Shown here: positions 44,694 to 53,501 of the stretch, piece by piece
How the letters are laid out: every line of letters starts with the position of its first letter
Numbering within the stretch: position 1 is the first letter of the stretch
NCBI RefSeq assembly: GCF_013378075.1
Contig: NZ_CP051131.1
Location: 3,360,501-3,424,500, forward strand
Length of the DNA stretch: 64,000 nucleotides
Source: Parasphingopyxis algicola
GTDB taxonomy: Bacteria; Pseudomonadota; Alphaproteobacteria; Sphingomonadales; Sphingomonadaceae
Direction of reading: 5' to 3'
Position numbers and translations under genes: made by a program
The notes under the pieces: generated by a model
The model's input: only the letters and a program-made list of their open reading frames with translations
The model's database searches: none
Told to the model about the DNA's origin: nothing

Positions 44694-45721
44694 TGCGTTT
44701 CGATCCCACCCAGACCAAGCTCTACATCCAGGACGTCACGCTGCGCGACGGGATGCACGCGATACGCCACCAATACGGGATCGACCATGTACAGAAGATC
44801 GCCAGGGCGCTCGACGAGGCGAAGGTCGACGCGATCGAGATCGCGCATGGCGACGGGCTGAACGGATCGAGCTTCAATTACGGCTTCGGCGCGCACACGG
44901 ACTGGGAGTGGATCGCCGCCGTAGCCGAGGTTGTCGAGCATGCGAAGCTGACGACCCTGCTGCTTCCGGGCATCGGCACCGTCGAGGAACTCAAGCGGGC
45001 CTATGACCTGGGCGTCCGCTCGGTCCGGATTGCGACGCACTGCACCGAGGCCGATGTCTCGAAACAGCATATCGAAATGGCCCGCAACCTGGATATGGAT
45101 ACGGTCGGGTTCCTCATGATGAGCCATATGATCGAGCCCGACCAGCTGGCCGAGCAGGCGCGGCTGATGGAGAGCTATGGCGCGCAATGCGTCTATGTCA
45201 CCGATAGCGGCGGCGCGCTCGACATGGCCGGCTACCGGGCGCGGCTCGACGCCTATGACCGGGTACTGAAGCCGGAAACCGACCGCGGCGTCCATGCCCA
45301 TCACAATCTGTCGCTCGGGGTCGCCAACTCCATCGTCGCCGTCGAGCAGGGCGCGATCCGCGTCGACGCTTCGCTGGCCGGGATGGGCGCGGGCGCCGGC
45401 AACGCGCCGCTCGAAGTGTTCATCGCCGCGGCCGACCGCAAGGGCTGGCGCCATGGCTGCGATCTCTACAGGCTGATGGATGCCGCCGAGGAACTGGTCC
45501 GGCCGTTGCAGGACCGGCCGGTGCGCGTCGACCGGGAAACGCTCTCGCTCGGCTATGCCGGCGTCTATTCCAGCTTCCTGCGGCATGCCGAAAAGGCCGC
45601 GCAGGATTACGGTCTCGATACCCGCGAAATCCTCGTCGAACTCGGTAACCGCAAAATGGTCGGCGGGCAGGAGGACATGATCGTCGATGTCGCATTGGAT
45701 CTGGTCGCGCAAAAAGCGTGA
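44693..45721 (+). CDS. mhpE: 4-hydroxy-2-oxovalerate aldolase
   Basis: The 342-residue protein has the DRE-TIM barrel: [19 protein letters not shown] (the RDGMHA motif), [13 protein letters not shown], and [15 protein letters not shown] with metal-binding His pair. It splits 4-hydroxy-2-oxovalerate to pyruvate and acetaldehyde, which MhpF converts on. The GTG at 44690 is an alternative start. It faces the halohydrin-dehalogenase-like gene with 30 bases between stops. Confidence 0.93.
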   Translation: MRFDPTQTKLYIQDVTLRDGMHAIRHQYGIDHVQKIARALDEAKVDAIEIAHGDGLNGSSFNYGFGAHTDWEWIAAVAEVVEHAKLTTLLLPGIGTVEELKRAYDLGVRSVRIATHCTEADVSKQHIEMARNLDMDTVGFLMMSHMIEPDQLAEQARLMESYGAQCVYVTDSGGALDMAGYRARLDAYDRVLKPETDRGVHAHHNLSLGVANSIVAVEQGAIRVDASLAGMGAGAGNAPLEVFIAAADRKGWRHGCDLYRLMDAAEELVRPLQDRPVRVDRETLSLGYAGVYSSFLRHAEKAAQDYGLDTREILVELGNRKMVGGQEDMIVDVALDLVAQKA

Positions 45722-45751
45722 CTGTTGCGGCCGCCGATACCGAAGGGCTGG

Positions 45752-46429
45752 CTATTGGACCCAGCCGCCCGAGAACGGAATGGCCTGACCGGCGATGAAA
45801 TCGGCGTGTTCGGATGCCAGAAACGCGGCCAGCGCGATATCCTCGCGCGCTTCGGCCAGCCGCCCCACCGGAACATGTTCGGCCAGAAAGGCCTTGAACG
45901 CGTCGCTTTCCACCCGTTCGGCCGGGAAATATTTCTCGTTCTCGACAAAATTCTGCGCGATCAGATTGATCTGCACATTGCGGCTCGCGACTTCCGCACC
46001 GACCGATCGCACATAGCCGACCTGCGCGGACCGGGCGGCGCAATAGGCCGGCATCAGCGCGCGGGCCCGCAGTCCCGTCGCGCTGCCGAAGACGACAATC
46101 TTGCCGGATCGGCGGGCGAGCATCGACGGCAGCGCCGCCTGGACGAGCCAATGCAGGGGGTGGACGAGGAGGTCGAAACATTGACGCCAGCCATCCTCCG
46201 GCAGGTCGAGGACCGAGGTGCCGAGATGCGTATCCGCGGCGAGATTGACGAGGAGAATGTCGATTTTACCGGCGGCGGCCAGCGCTGCGCGGCAGTCTTC
46301 TTTCGTCAGCAGCGGGTCGGTGCTCGCGACGATATCGGCGCCGAGCCCGTCGAAAATCCCGGTCGCCGCCGGGCCCATGAAATCATCGGCACTGGTGACG
46401 AAAATGCGCTTGCCGTCGAACCGGGTCAT
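45752..46429 (-). CDS. Putative halohydrin dehalogenase (SDR-derived)
   Basis: This 225-residue SDR-fold protein does not carry TGxxxGxG; instead it reads T12-S-A-D-D-F17-M-G19, an exact T-X4-F-X-G, the nucleophile-pocket motif of halohydrin dehalogenases. Its catalytic residues are S116, Y129 and R133, an exact S-X12-Y-X3-R, with Arg in place of the SDR Lys. AQNFVENEKYFPAE also resembles the halide-binding region of that family (HheC has NYLHSEDSPYFYP). Such enzymes open or close epoxides by exchanging halide, cyanide or azide without NAD(P). Its ATG overlaps the upstream esterase stop by four bases. Natural roles of these enzymes are mostly unknown; an epoxide step in this cluster is possible. 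Activity is inferred. Confidence 0.85.
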   Translation of the reverse strand: MTRFDGKRIFVTSADDFMGPAATGIFDGLGADIVASTDPLLTKEDCRAALAAAGKIDILLVNLAADTHLGTSVLDLPEDGWRQCFDLLVHPLHWLVQAALPSMLARRSGKIVVFGSATGLRARALMPAYCAARSAQVGYVRSVGAEVASRNVQINLIAQNFVENEKYFPAERVESDAFKAFLAEHVPVGRLAEAREDIALAAFLASEHADFIAGQAIPFSGGWVQ

Positions 46430-47346
46430 GCCGCCGGCGCGCGCGCAAAACTGTCGCGCAGCCAGCCGGCGACATGCGTCACGCAGCGATTGCCCTCCGG
46501 CATCGCGCCGCCGAACGAGAAGAAGCCGTGGAGCTGACCCTCATAGACGAAATAGGAGGTGTCCACGCCGGCGGCGCGCAGCCGGTGCGCATAGGCGCGC
46601 GCCTCATCGATCAGGCAATCGGTATCGGTGGCGATGATCAGCGCCGGCGGCAGGCCGTCGAGATCGGGTTCGCGCAGGGGCGATGCCCGCGGGTCGAGCA
46701 CGGCATCGCCGAAATGCAGCTCGATCGTCGCCACCAGCGCGTCATGCGTCGTGAAATTGGCGCGGTCGAACCGGCTCGGCGCGGCCGAGGCCATGTCGAG
46801 CATCGGATAGATCAGCACCTGCGCGACCGGCAGCTTCACGCCCTGCCGCTTGGCGTCCTGCGCAACCGCGGCGGCGAGATAGCCGCCCGCACTGTCGCCG
46901 CTGACCGCGATGCGCGATCCATCGCCGTCGATCTGACCAGAATCCTCGACCAGCGACCGGTACACCGTAAAACAATCGTCGAGCGGGGCAGGAAAGGGAT
47001 GTTCGGGCGCCTGGCGATACCGCGGCACGACGACGACGCTCTGCGCCTGGTTGGCCAGCATCCGGCTTGTCGGATCGAAATCTTCGGGCGTCAGCATAAC
47101 GCCCCCGCCGCCATGGCAGAACAGGGTAACGGGAAGCGGAGCCTCGTCCGCGTCCGGCCAATAGACGAGGCAATCGACGCCGCCGATTTGCCGGGCTTCG
47201 GCGCGTGCAACGGGCGGCGGTTCGGGCGAAAGGCTTTGCCATAACTCGCTGAAGCCTGCGCGCTGGGCGGCGAGATCATCGGGCGGCGGTCCGGCCGCCG
47301 CAAGCTGCTCGAGAAAATCCTGCGCGAGCGGATCGACGAAGGCCAT
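46426..47346 (-). CDS. HSL-family alpha/beta hydrolase (esterase)
   Basis: The 306-residue protein has FCHGGGGVMLTPEDF (HGGG oxyanion motif), VSGDSAGGYLAAAV (GDSAG nucleophile elbow) and EGQLHGFFSF (catalytic His), the hallmarks of the hormone-sensitive-lipase family (family IV). It would cleave an ester or lactone. It leads a two-gene unit with the halohydrin-dehalogenase-like gene. An exact copy of the recurring element lies 56 bases upstream. Confidence 0.88.
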   Translation of the reverse strand: MAFVDPLAQDFLEQLAAAGPPPDDLAAQRAGFSELWQSLSPEPPPVARAEARQIGGVDCLVYWPDADEAPLPVTLFCHGGGGVMLTPEDFDPTSRMLANQAQSVVVVPRYRQAPEHPFPAPLDDCFTVYRSLVEDSGQIDGDGSRIAVSGDSAGGYLAAAVAQDAKRQGVKLPVAQVLIYPMLDMASAAPSRFDRANFTTHDALVATIELHFGDAVLDPRASPLREPDLDGLPPALIIATDTDCLIDEARAYAHRLRAAGVDTSYFVYEGQLHGFFSFGGAMPEGNRCVTHVAGWLRDSFARAPAA

Positions 47347-47402
47347 GATGCACCTCTTGGTTTCCTGCCAACCAAGCAGTTCCCACGCCTCTCACGACAG
47401 AC

Positions 47403-47413
47403 CACCTATCTTT
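47403..47413 (-). promoter_or_regulatory. Catabolic-cluster element AAAGATAGGTG (esterase)
   Basis: An exact minus-strand copy of AAAGATAGGTG ends 56 bases before the esterase start at 47346, matching the spacing at the receptor and monooxygenase genes. Confidence 0.6.
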
Positions 47414-47972
47414 CGACGGTAAATCTTCACTGTGATGCCGGTCTGGGCCGGATTTCAGAGTGATCAGGTCTGGCAGCCCGGCGAACCGGGCGAAGCCGTT
47501 GCGGTCGTCGCCAAAAATCCCGTTCGTCGCGAACAGGATGGGTCGGGCGGCCGCGTTCGCCGCGAGAGCCGCCGGCATCACGGCACCGGCTGCATCTTGC
47601 GTTCGAAACAGATCGTCATGTCGCTGCTCGCGATAGGTACAGATCTTCGATGAAGTGCGCATGGGGCGCATCGACTTCCTGGAGCAGTTCGCCCGTTTGG
47701 GAGGCCGCCACCCAATGCGCCGATCGACCAGAAGAGCGGCGTCATCAACCCGCCGGCGAAGAGCCGGAGCGAGGGTCGGCAGTCGGGAATTCCGCAAACA
47801 GATTTCCCGGTTTGCGTTTTTCGATAGGTTCAAGCTAGGTTTGGCGGTCGAGAAAATCATTCGACCGCGGTTCGTTGGGTCCGATCTTGCCAGCTCGACG
47901 CCGCAACCGAAGGCTCGGCGCAACGGCATCGTCTCGAAAGGATCTCATATCAGCACAGGAACCGGCGCCGAC
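47414..47972. other. Upstream region of propionyl-CoA synthase, no recognised gene
   Basis: About 560 bases between the esterase promoter element and the start at 47973. Short frames on both strands were examined; the 217-residue minus-strand frame (47276-47929) reads through the esterase start and is not recognised. GATAGGT cores occur at 47633-47639 and 47823-47829, weak relatives of the AAAGATAGGTG element, 333 and 143 bases before the start. Confidence 0.5.
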
Positions 47973-50900
47973 ATGCAGATTGACAGCCTCTCTTCGTGGC
48001 AGGCGATGCGCAGTTCGTGCCGCGAGGACCCCGGCGCCTTTCACGGCGAGATCGCAAAACGGCGCATCTGCTGGTTCCTTCCAGACGAAGGAGAGAACGG
48101 CGCTTGGGTCAATTGGGACGAGCAGGGCGATCGCTGGACAGGCTGGAATGCCGCAACGGCCGAGCCGGTAACACCCGACCTGCCGGCGGATTTCGAACCC
48201 TGGGATCGGGCGTTCAACGGCGACGATCCGCCCAACTGGCGCTGGTTCGAAGGCGGGCTGACGAGCGCGGCGTTCAACGAGGTCGATCGCCATGTGCTCG
48301 CCGGCCATGGCGAGGAGGCGGCGCTGATCTTCGAGGGCGATCGCTGGAACATGGCCGAGGATGGCGGGCGCGGCGGCCCGGTCGACAGCTATCCGGTGTC
48401 GCGCAAGAAACTGCTGCTCGAAAGCGCCAAATGCGCGCTCGCGCTCAAGGCGTTGGGCTTGCAGCCCGGCGATCGCATCGCGCTCAATATGCCGAGCATT
48501 GCCGAGCAGATCTACTGGACCGAGGGCGCGAAGCGGCTGGGCATCGTCTATACGCCGGTGTTCGGCGGCTTTAGCGACAAGACGCTGTCCGACCGGATCG
48601 CCGATGCCGGCGCGCGCGTCGTGATCACCGCGGACGGCAGCTATCGCAATGCGCAGATGGCGCCGTTCAAACCGATGTACACCGATCCGGCGCTCGACAA
48701 TTTCGTCGCCGTGCCGGTAGCGATGGAACTGCTCGATGCGGCGCTTGCAGACGGAGATCTCGGTGTCGAGGCAGGGCGGGCGGACGTTATCCGCGCGACG
48801 GTGGCCGAACTGCTCGAAGGCGAGGTTACGGTCGAACGATCGGACGTGATGCGCGGTGTCGGCAAGGCGCTGGCCGAGATGGGGCAGGGCGGCGGCATCG
48901 ATGCGCGCCAATCCGCGCAGCTCCGGATCGCCGTGGCGAGCGCGCTGGTCGATTCGCCGCCGCGCGTCGAGGCGGTGATCGTCGTCCGTCATACCGCGCA
49001 GCCCGATCTGATCTGGAACGACGACCGCGATCGCTGGAGTCACGAGCTGACCGATACGGCGGGCGAGGAACTGCTCGCCGCCGCGCGCGACGCCGGGTTC
49101 GATGTTTCCGATGAAGACGCGCTGCTCGCGCTGCCCGACGCCGATCTCGTCCGCGCAGTCTGGGCCTCGTCGCCGGTGCTGGCGGTCGATGCCGAATATC
49201 CGAACTTCATCATCTACACTTCCGGTTCAACCGGGAAACCCAAGGGCGTCGTCCATGTCCATGGCGGCTATTGCGCGGGCGTCGCGGCGACGATGCCCGC
49301 CGCCTTCGGCGCCGAACCCGGCGACACGATGTACGTCGTCGCGGATCCCGGCTGGATTACCGGCCAAAGCTATCTGATCGCCGCGTCGCTGCTCTGCCGG
49401 GTGACGACGATCGTTACCGAAGGCTCGCCGGTGTTCCCGCATGCAGGCCGCTTCGCCTCGATCATCGAGCGCTACGATGTCGATATCTTCAAGGCCGGCG
49501 TCACCTTCCTGAAGTCCGTGATGCAGAATCCGGAAAACCTGAAGGATATCGAGCGCTACGACCTCTCCTCGCTCAAGGTCGCGACCTTCTGCGCCGAGCC
49601 GGTTTCACCGGCCGTGCAGGCCTTTGCGATGGAGCATGTCGCCGAGCGCTATATCAACAGCTATTGGGCGACCGAGCATGGCGGCATCGTCTGGACGCAT
49701 TTTCACGGCAATGACGATTTCCCGCTCCGTGCCGACGCGCATACCTATCCGCTGCCCTGGATATTGGGCGATGTCTGGATCGAGGATACCGACGGACGGG
49801 GCGATTCGGATGCCGTCCCACTGCCGCGTAACGACGAGGATGGCGGCGTCGCCTGGCGGCGCGCCGATATCGGCGAGAAGGGCGAGATCATCATCCGCCT
49901 GCCCTATCCCTATCTGGCGCGGACGATCTGGGGCGATGCCGAGGGCTTCACCGTCGAAACCGATGGCCGGACGGCGCGGGTCGCACCAACCTGGCGCGGC
50001 AATGCGGACCGCTATGCCGATACCTATTGGAAGCGCTGGCGCGGCGCCTGGGCCTATACCCAGGGCGATTTCGCGATGCGGCACGAGGACGGTTCCTATT
50101 CGCTCCACGGCCGCTCGGACGATGTCATCAACGTATCCGGCCACCGGATCGGCACCGAGGAGATCGAAGGCGCGATCCTGCGCGACAAGGCGCTCGATCC
50201 CAATTCGCCGGTCGGCAACGTCCTCGTGATCGGCGCGCCGCATCGCGAAAAGGGCGCGACGCCGGTGGCTTTCGTCACGCCGGCAGCGGGCCAGCGGCTG
50301 ACGCAGGAGGATCGCAACCGGCTGGCCGGGCTCGTCCGCACCGAAAAGGGCGCGGTTGCCGTCCCGTCCGACTTTATAGAGCTTGCCGAATTTCCGGAAA
50401 CGCGCAGCGGCAAATATATGCGTCGCATGGTCCGCGCGGTGGTCGAGGGCGAGGATGTCGGCGATGTATCGACGCTGCGCAATCCCGAAAGCCTCGACGA
50501 TCTCGCCCGCGCCGTCGACGCCTGGAAGCGCAAGCAGCAGCTCGCCGACGAACAGCAGCTGTTCGAGCGCTACCGCTTCTTTCTGATCCAGTATAACCGC
50601 GTTGCGCCGGGCAAACGCGTGGCGACGGTCACGGTCACCAACCCCCCGGTCAACGCGCTCAACGAACGCGCGCTCGACGAACTCGGCATCATTGTCGACC
50701 ATCTGGCGCGCAAGGACGATGTCGTCGCGGTCGTGTTTACCGGCGCGGGCAGCCAGAGCTTCGTCGCCGGTGCCGATATCCGGCAGATGCTCGAAGAGGT
50801 GAACAGCGTCGCCGAGGCCAAGGCCCTGCCGGACAATGCGCAGCTCGCCTTCGGCAAGATCGAGACCATGGGTAAGCCGTGCATCGCGGCGATCCAGGGC

Positions 50901-53459
50901 GTGGCGCTGGGCGGCGGCATGGAGTTCGCGCTCGCCTGCCATTACCGGATCGCCGATCCCAAGGCGCGGTTCGGCCAGCCCGAGATCAACCTGCGGCTGC
51001 TCCCCGGCTATGGCGGTACGCAAAGATTGCCGCGCCTGCTTGCGGCGAAGCGCGGCGAGACCGGGCTGCGCGATGCGCTCGACCTCATTCTCGGCGGCCG
51101 GGCGATCGACGCGGACCAGGCGCTGGCGATCGGTGCCGTCGATGCGCTGGCGGCGGGCTCCGACGATGCGCTGTCCCGCGCCCATGCGATGGTCCGCGAA
51201 TATGTGATGTCGCCGACTGACAGCCTGCTCGGCCAGGCCTTTGCAGAGCGCGAGAGGGTCACCGAAAACTGGTCGGAGGCGGCCGATATCGATCTCGATG
51301 CCGTGCTCGAAGACGATTTTCTCCAGCGCGTCCTGGGCCAGCTCGCATGGGCGGGGCGCGACAAGGCGGGCGAACGCGCGCTCGATGCGATTCGGACCGG
51401 CTGGCAAGAGGGTATGGCCGCCGGGCTGGACCGCGAAGCGCAGCGCTTCGCCGAGGCGATCATCGATCCCGAAGGCGGCAAGACCGGCATCCAGCAATTC
51501 ATGGACAAGCAGAGTCCGCCGCTGCCCGTGCGCCGCAGCGGCGTCTGGATCGACGAGGAGCACGAACCGCGCAAGGCGGCGATGATCGGACGCGGCGATC
51601 TGCTGCCGGTCGGCGCGCCTTTCTATCCGGGCGTCACGCCGATCCCCGATCACCAGCTCGCTTTCGGCATTGCCCGCGATCCCGATACCGGCGCGCCGCG
51701 TTTCGGCCCGCCGGCCACGCATGAGCGCGAACTGATCGTGCCCGTGCCGCGCCCCGAAGCCAACGAGGCGCTCGTCTATCTCCTGTCCTCGGAGGTCAAT
51801 TTCAACGATATCTGGGCGCTGACCGGCATTCCGGTCTCGCCGTTCGATGCGCATGACGAGGATGTGCAGACCACCGGATCGGGCGGGCTTGCCTTGATCG
51901 CCGCGCTGGGCAGCGAGCTCAAGGCCGAGGGCCGGCTCAAGGTCGGCGATCTCGTGAACATCTATTCGGGCACCAACGATCTGCTGTCGCCGGAGGTTGG
52001 CAACGACCCGATGTATGCGGGCTTTTCGATCCAGGGGTACGAAACGAAAACCGGCAGCCATGCGCAGTTTCTGACCGTGCAGGGGCCGCAGCTTCACCGC
52101 GTGCCGGGCGATCTGACGCTCGAACAGGCGGGCGCCTATACGCTCAATCTCGGCACGATCACGCGCTGCCTGTTCACGACGCTCGATATCAAGCCGGGGC
52201 GGACGATCTTCGTCGAAGGCGCGGCGACCGGCACGGGTCTCGATGCGTTGAAGTCCAGCGTGCGGACGGGGCTGGCAGCGGTCGGCATGGTGTCGAGCGC
52301 GGACCGCGCCGAATTCGTCCGTGGCCAGGGCGCGGTCGGCGCGATCAACCGCAAGGCGCCCGAGATCGCCGACTGTTTCACCCCGATCCCCGACGATCCT
52401 GACGCGGCGCGCCAATGGGAGGCCGAGGGCGAGGCGCTGCTCGACAGCTATCGCGACATGACCGGCGGCAAGCTTGCCGATTATGTCGTCAGCCATGCCG
52501 GCGAACGCGCCTTTCCGCGCAGTTTCCAGCTACTCGAAGAGAACGGTACGCTGGCCTTTTACGGCGCGTCCTCGGGCTATCATTTCAGCTTCATGGGCAA
52601 GCCGGGCGAAGCGCGGCCCGAGGAGATGCTGCAACGGGCCAATCTGCGCGGCGGCGAGTCCGTTCTTCTCTATTACGGTCCGAACAGCCGCGATCTCGCC
52701 GACGAGACCGGCCTCGAGATGATCGAAGCCGCGCGGCTGTTCAAAGCCCGGATCGTGATCGTTTCGACGACCGACGGGCAGCGCGAGTTCCTCCAGTCGC
52801 TGGGGCTCGAGGAATCGATCGAGGGCGTGGTCAGCCTCGAAACGCTCAAACGCCGGGACGGCGCGAACTTCCACTGGCCCGATACGCTGCCGCGCCTCCC
52901 CGATGCCAAGCAGGATATCGAGAATTTCAAGATCGGCGTGCGCGATTACCAGCAGAAGACGATGAAGCCGTTCGGCACCGCGATCGGCAAGCTGTTGCGT
53001 TCGCCCGGCAATCCGCGCGGCGTGCCCGATATCGTGTTCGAGCGCGCGGGCCAGGACACGCTCGGGGTCTCGACCTCGCTCGTCAAACCGTTCGGCGGCC
53101 GCGTCGTCTATGCCGAGGAGATGGCCGGGCGGCGCTATACCTTCTACGCGCCGCAGGTCTGGACGCGTCAGCGCCGCATCTTCATGCCGGGCGCCAACAT
53201 CTTCGGCACGCACCTGTGCAACGCGCATGAGGTGACTTTCATGAACAATATGGTATCAGCGGGATTGCTCGATGTGACCGAGCCACTCGTTGTCCCCTGG
53301 GAAGGCCTTCCCGACGCGCATCAGTCGATGTGGGACAATAAACATTCCGGCGCGACCTATGTCGTGAACCACGCGCTGCCCGCCATGGGCCTGCGCAGCC
53401 GAGACGAATTGTTCGAATATTGGGCGGCGGCCGAGGCCGAACCGCCCCAACAAGAATAA
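47973..53459 (+). CDS. pcs: Trifunctional propionyl-CoA synthase
   Basis: The 1828-residue fusion has three parts in order. First is an AMP-forming acyl-CoA synthetase, with YTSGSTGKPKGVVHVHGGY near residue 415. Next is an enoyl-CoA hydratase, with SFVAGADIRQML and QGVALGGGMEFALACHY near 930-990. Last is a zinc-type dehydrogenase resembling crotonyl-CoA carboxylase/reductase, from about residue 1250, with FVEGAATGTGLDAL. This is the plan and length of propionyl-CoA synthase: 3-hydroxypropionate is activated, dehydrated to acryloyl-CoA and reduced with NADPH to propionyl-CoA inside one reaction chamber. ATG 47973 begins MQIDSLSSWQ, with AGGA at somewhat long spacing. Malonyl-CoA reductase follows 42 bases after its stop. 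Together they connect malonyl-CoA to propionyl-CoA. Confidence 0.92.
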   Translation: MQIDSLSSWQAMRSSCREDPGAFHGEIAKRRICWFLPDEGENGAWVNWDEQGDRWTGWNAATAEPVTPDLPADFEPWDRAFNGDDPPNWRWFEGGLTSAAFNEVDRHVLAGHGEEAALIFEGDRWNMAEDGGRGGPVDSYPVSRKKLLLESAKCALALKALGLQPGDRIALNMPSIAEQIYWTEGAKRLGIVYTPVFGGFSDKTLSDRIADAGARVVITADGSYRNAQMAPFKPMYTDPALDNFVAVPVAMELLDAALADGDLGVEAGRADVIRATVAELLEGEVTVERSDVMRGVGKALAEMGQGGGIDARQSAQLRIAVASALVDSPPRVEAVIVVRHTAQPDLIWNDDRDRWSHELTDTAGEELLAAARDAGFDVSDEDALLALPDADLVRAVWASSPVLAVDAEYPNFIIYTSGSTGKPKGVVHVHGGYCAGVAATMPAAFGAEPGDTMYVVADPGWITGQSYLIAASLLCRVTTIVTEGSPVFPHAGRFASIIERYDVDIFKAGVTFLKSVMQNPENLKDIERYDLSSLKVATFCAEPVSPAVQAFAMEHVAERYINSYWATEHGGIVWTHFHGNDDFPLRADAHTYPLPWILGDVWIEDTDGRGDSDAVPLPRNDEDGGVAWRRADIGEKGEIIIRLPYPYLARTIWGDAEGFTVETDGRTARVAPTWRGNADRYADTYWKRWRGAWAYTQGDFAMRHEDGSYSLHGRSDDVINVSGHRIGTEEIEGAILRDKALDPNSPVGNVLVIGAPHREKGATPVAFVTPAAGQRLTQEDRNRLAGLVRTEKGAVAVPSDFIELAEFPETRSGKYMRRMVRAVVEGEDVGDVSTLRNPESLDDLARAVDAWKRKQQLADEQQLFERYRFFLIQYNRVAPGKRVATVTVTNPPVNALNERALDELGIIVDHLARKDDVVAVVFTGAGSQSFVAGADIRQMLEEVNSVAEAKALPDNAQLAFGKIETMGKPCIAAIQGVALGGGMEFALACHYRIADPKARFGQPEINLRLLPGYGGTQRLPRLLAAKRGETGLRDALDLILGGRAIDADQALAIGAVDALAAGSDDALSRAHAMVREYVMSPTDSLLGQAFAERERVTENWSEAADIDLDAVLEDDFLQRVLGQLAWAGRDKAGERALDAIRTGWQEGMAAGLDREAQRFAEAIIDPEGGKTGIQQFMDKQSPPLPVRRSGVWIDEEHEPRKAAMIGRGDLLPVGAPFYPGVTPIPDHQLAFGIARDPDTGAPRFGPPATHERELIVPVPRPEANEALVYLLSSEVNFNDIWALTGIPVSPFDAHDEDVQTTGSGGLALIAALGSELKAEGRLKVGDLVNIYSGTNDLLSPEVGNDPMYAGFSIQGYETKTGSHAQFLTVQGPQLHRVPGDLTLEQAGAYTLNLGTITRCLFTTLDIKPGRTIFVEGAATGTGLDALKSSVRTGLAAVGMVSSADRAEFVRGQGAVGAINRKAPEIADCFTPIPDDPDAARQWEAEGEALLDSYRDMTGGKLADYVVSHAGERAFPRSFQLLEENGTLAFYGASSGYHFSFMGKPGEARPEEMLQRANLRGGESVLLYYGPNSRDLADETGLEMIEAARLFKARIVIVSTTDGQREFLQSLGLEESIEGVVSLETLKRRDGANFHWPDTLPRLPDAKQDIENFKIGVRDYQQKTMKPFGTAIGKLLRSPGNPRGVPDIVFERAGQDTLGVSTSLVKPFGGRVVYAEEMAGRRYTFYAPQVWTRQRRIFMPGANIFGTHLCNAHEVTFMNNMVSAGLLDVTEPLVVPWEGLPDAHQSMWDNKHSGATYVVNHALPAMGLRSRDELFEYWAAAEAEPPQQE

Positions 53460-53501
53460 CGACGCCCGCAAGCGGCGCGCTATGTCGGAGACAAGAAGGC
53501 T

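Noticed and set aside
45752-46429. Ordinary SDR oxidoreductase
   Set aside because: The cofactor motif is absent and Arg replaces the catalytic Lys in the exact spacing of halohydrin dehalogenases.
47276-47929. 217-codon minus-strand frame between esterase and propionyl-CoA synthase
   Set aside because: It reads out of frame into the esterase start and has no recognisable family; could be a remnant but nothing supports it.
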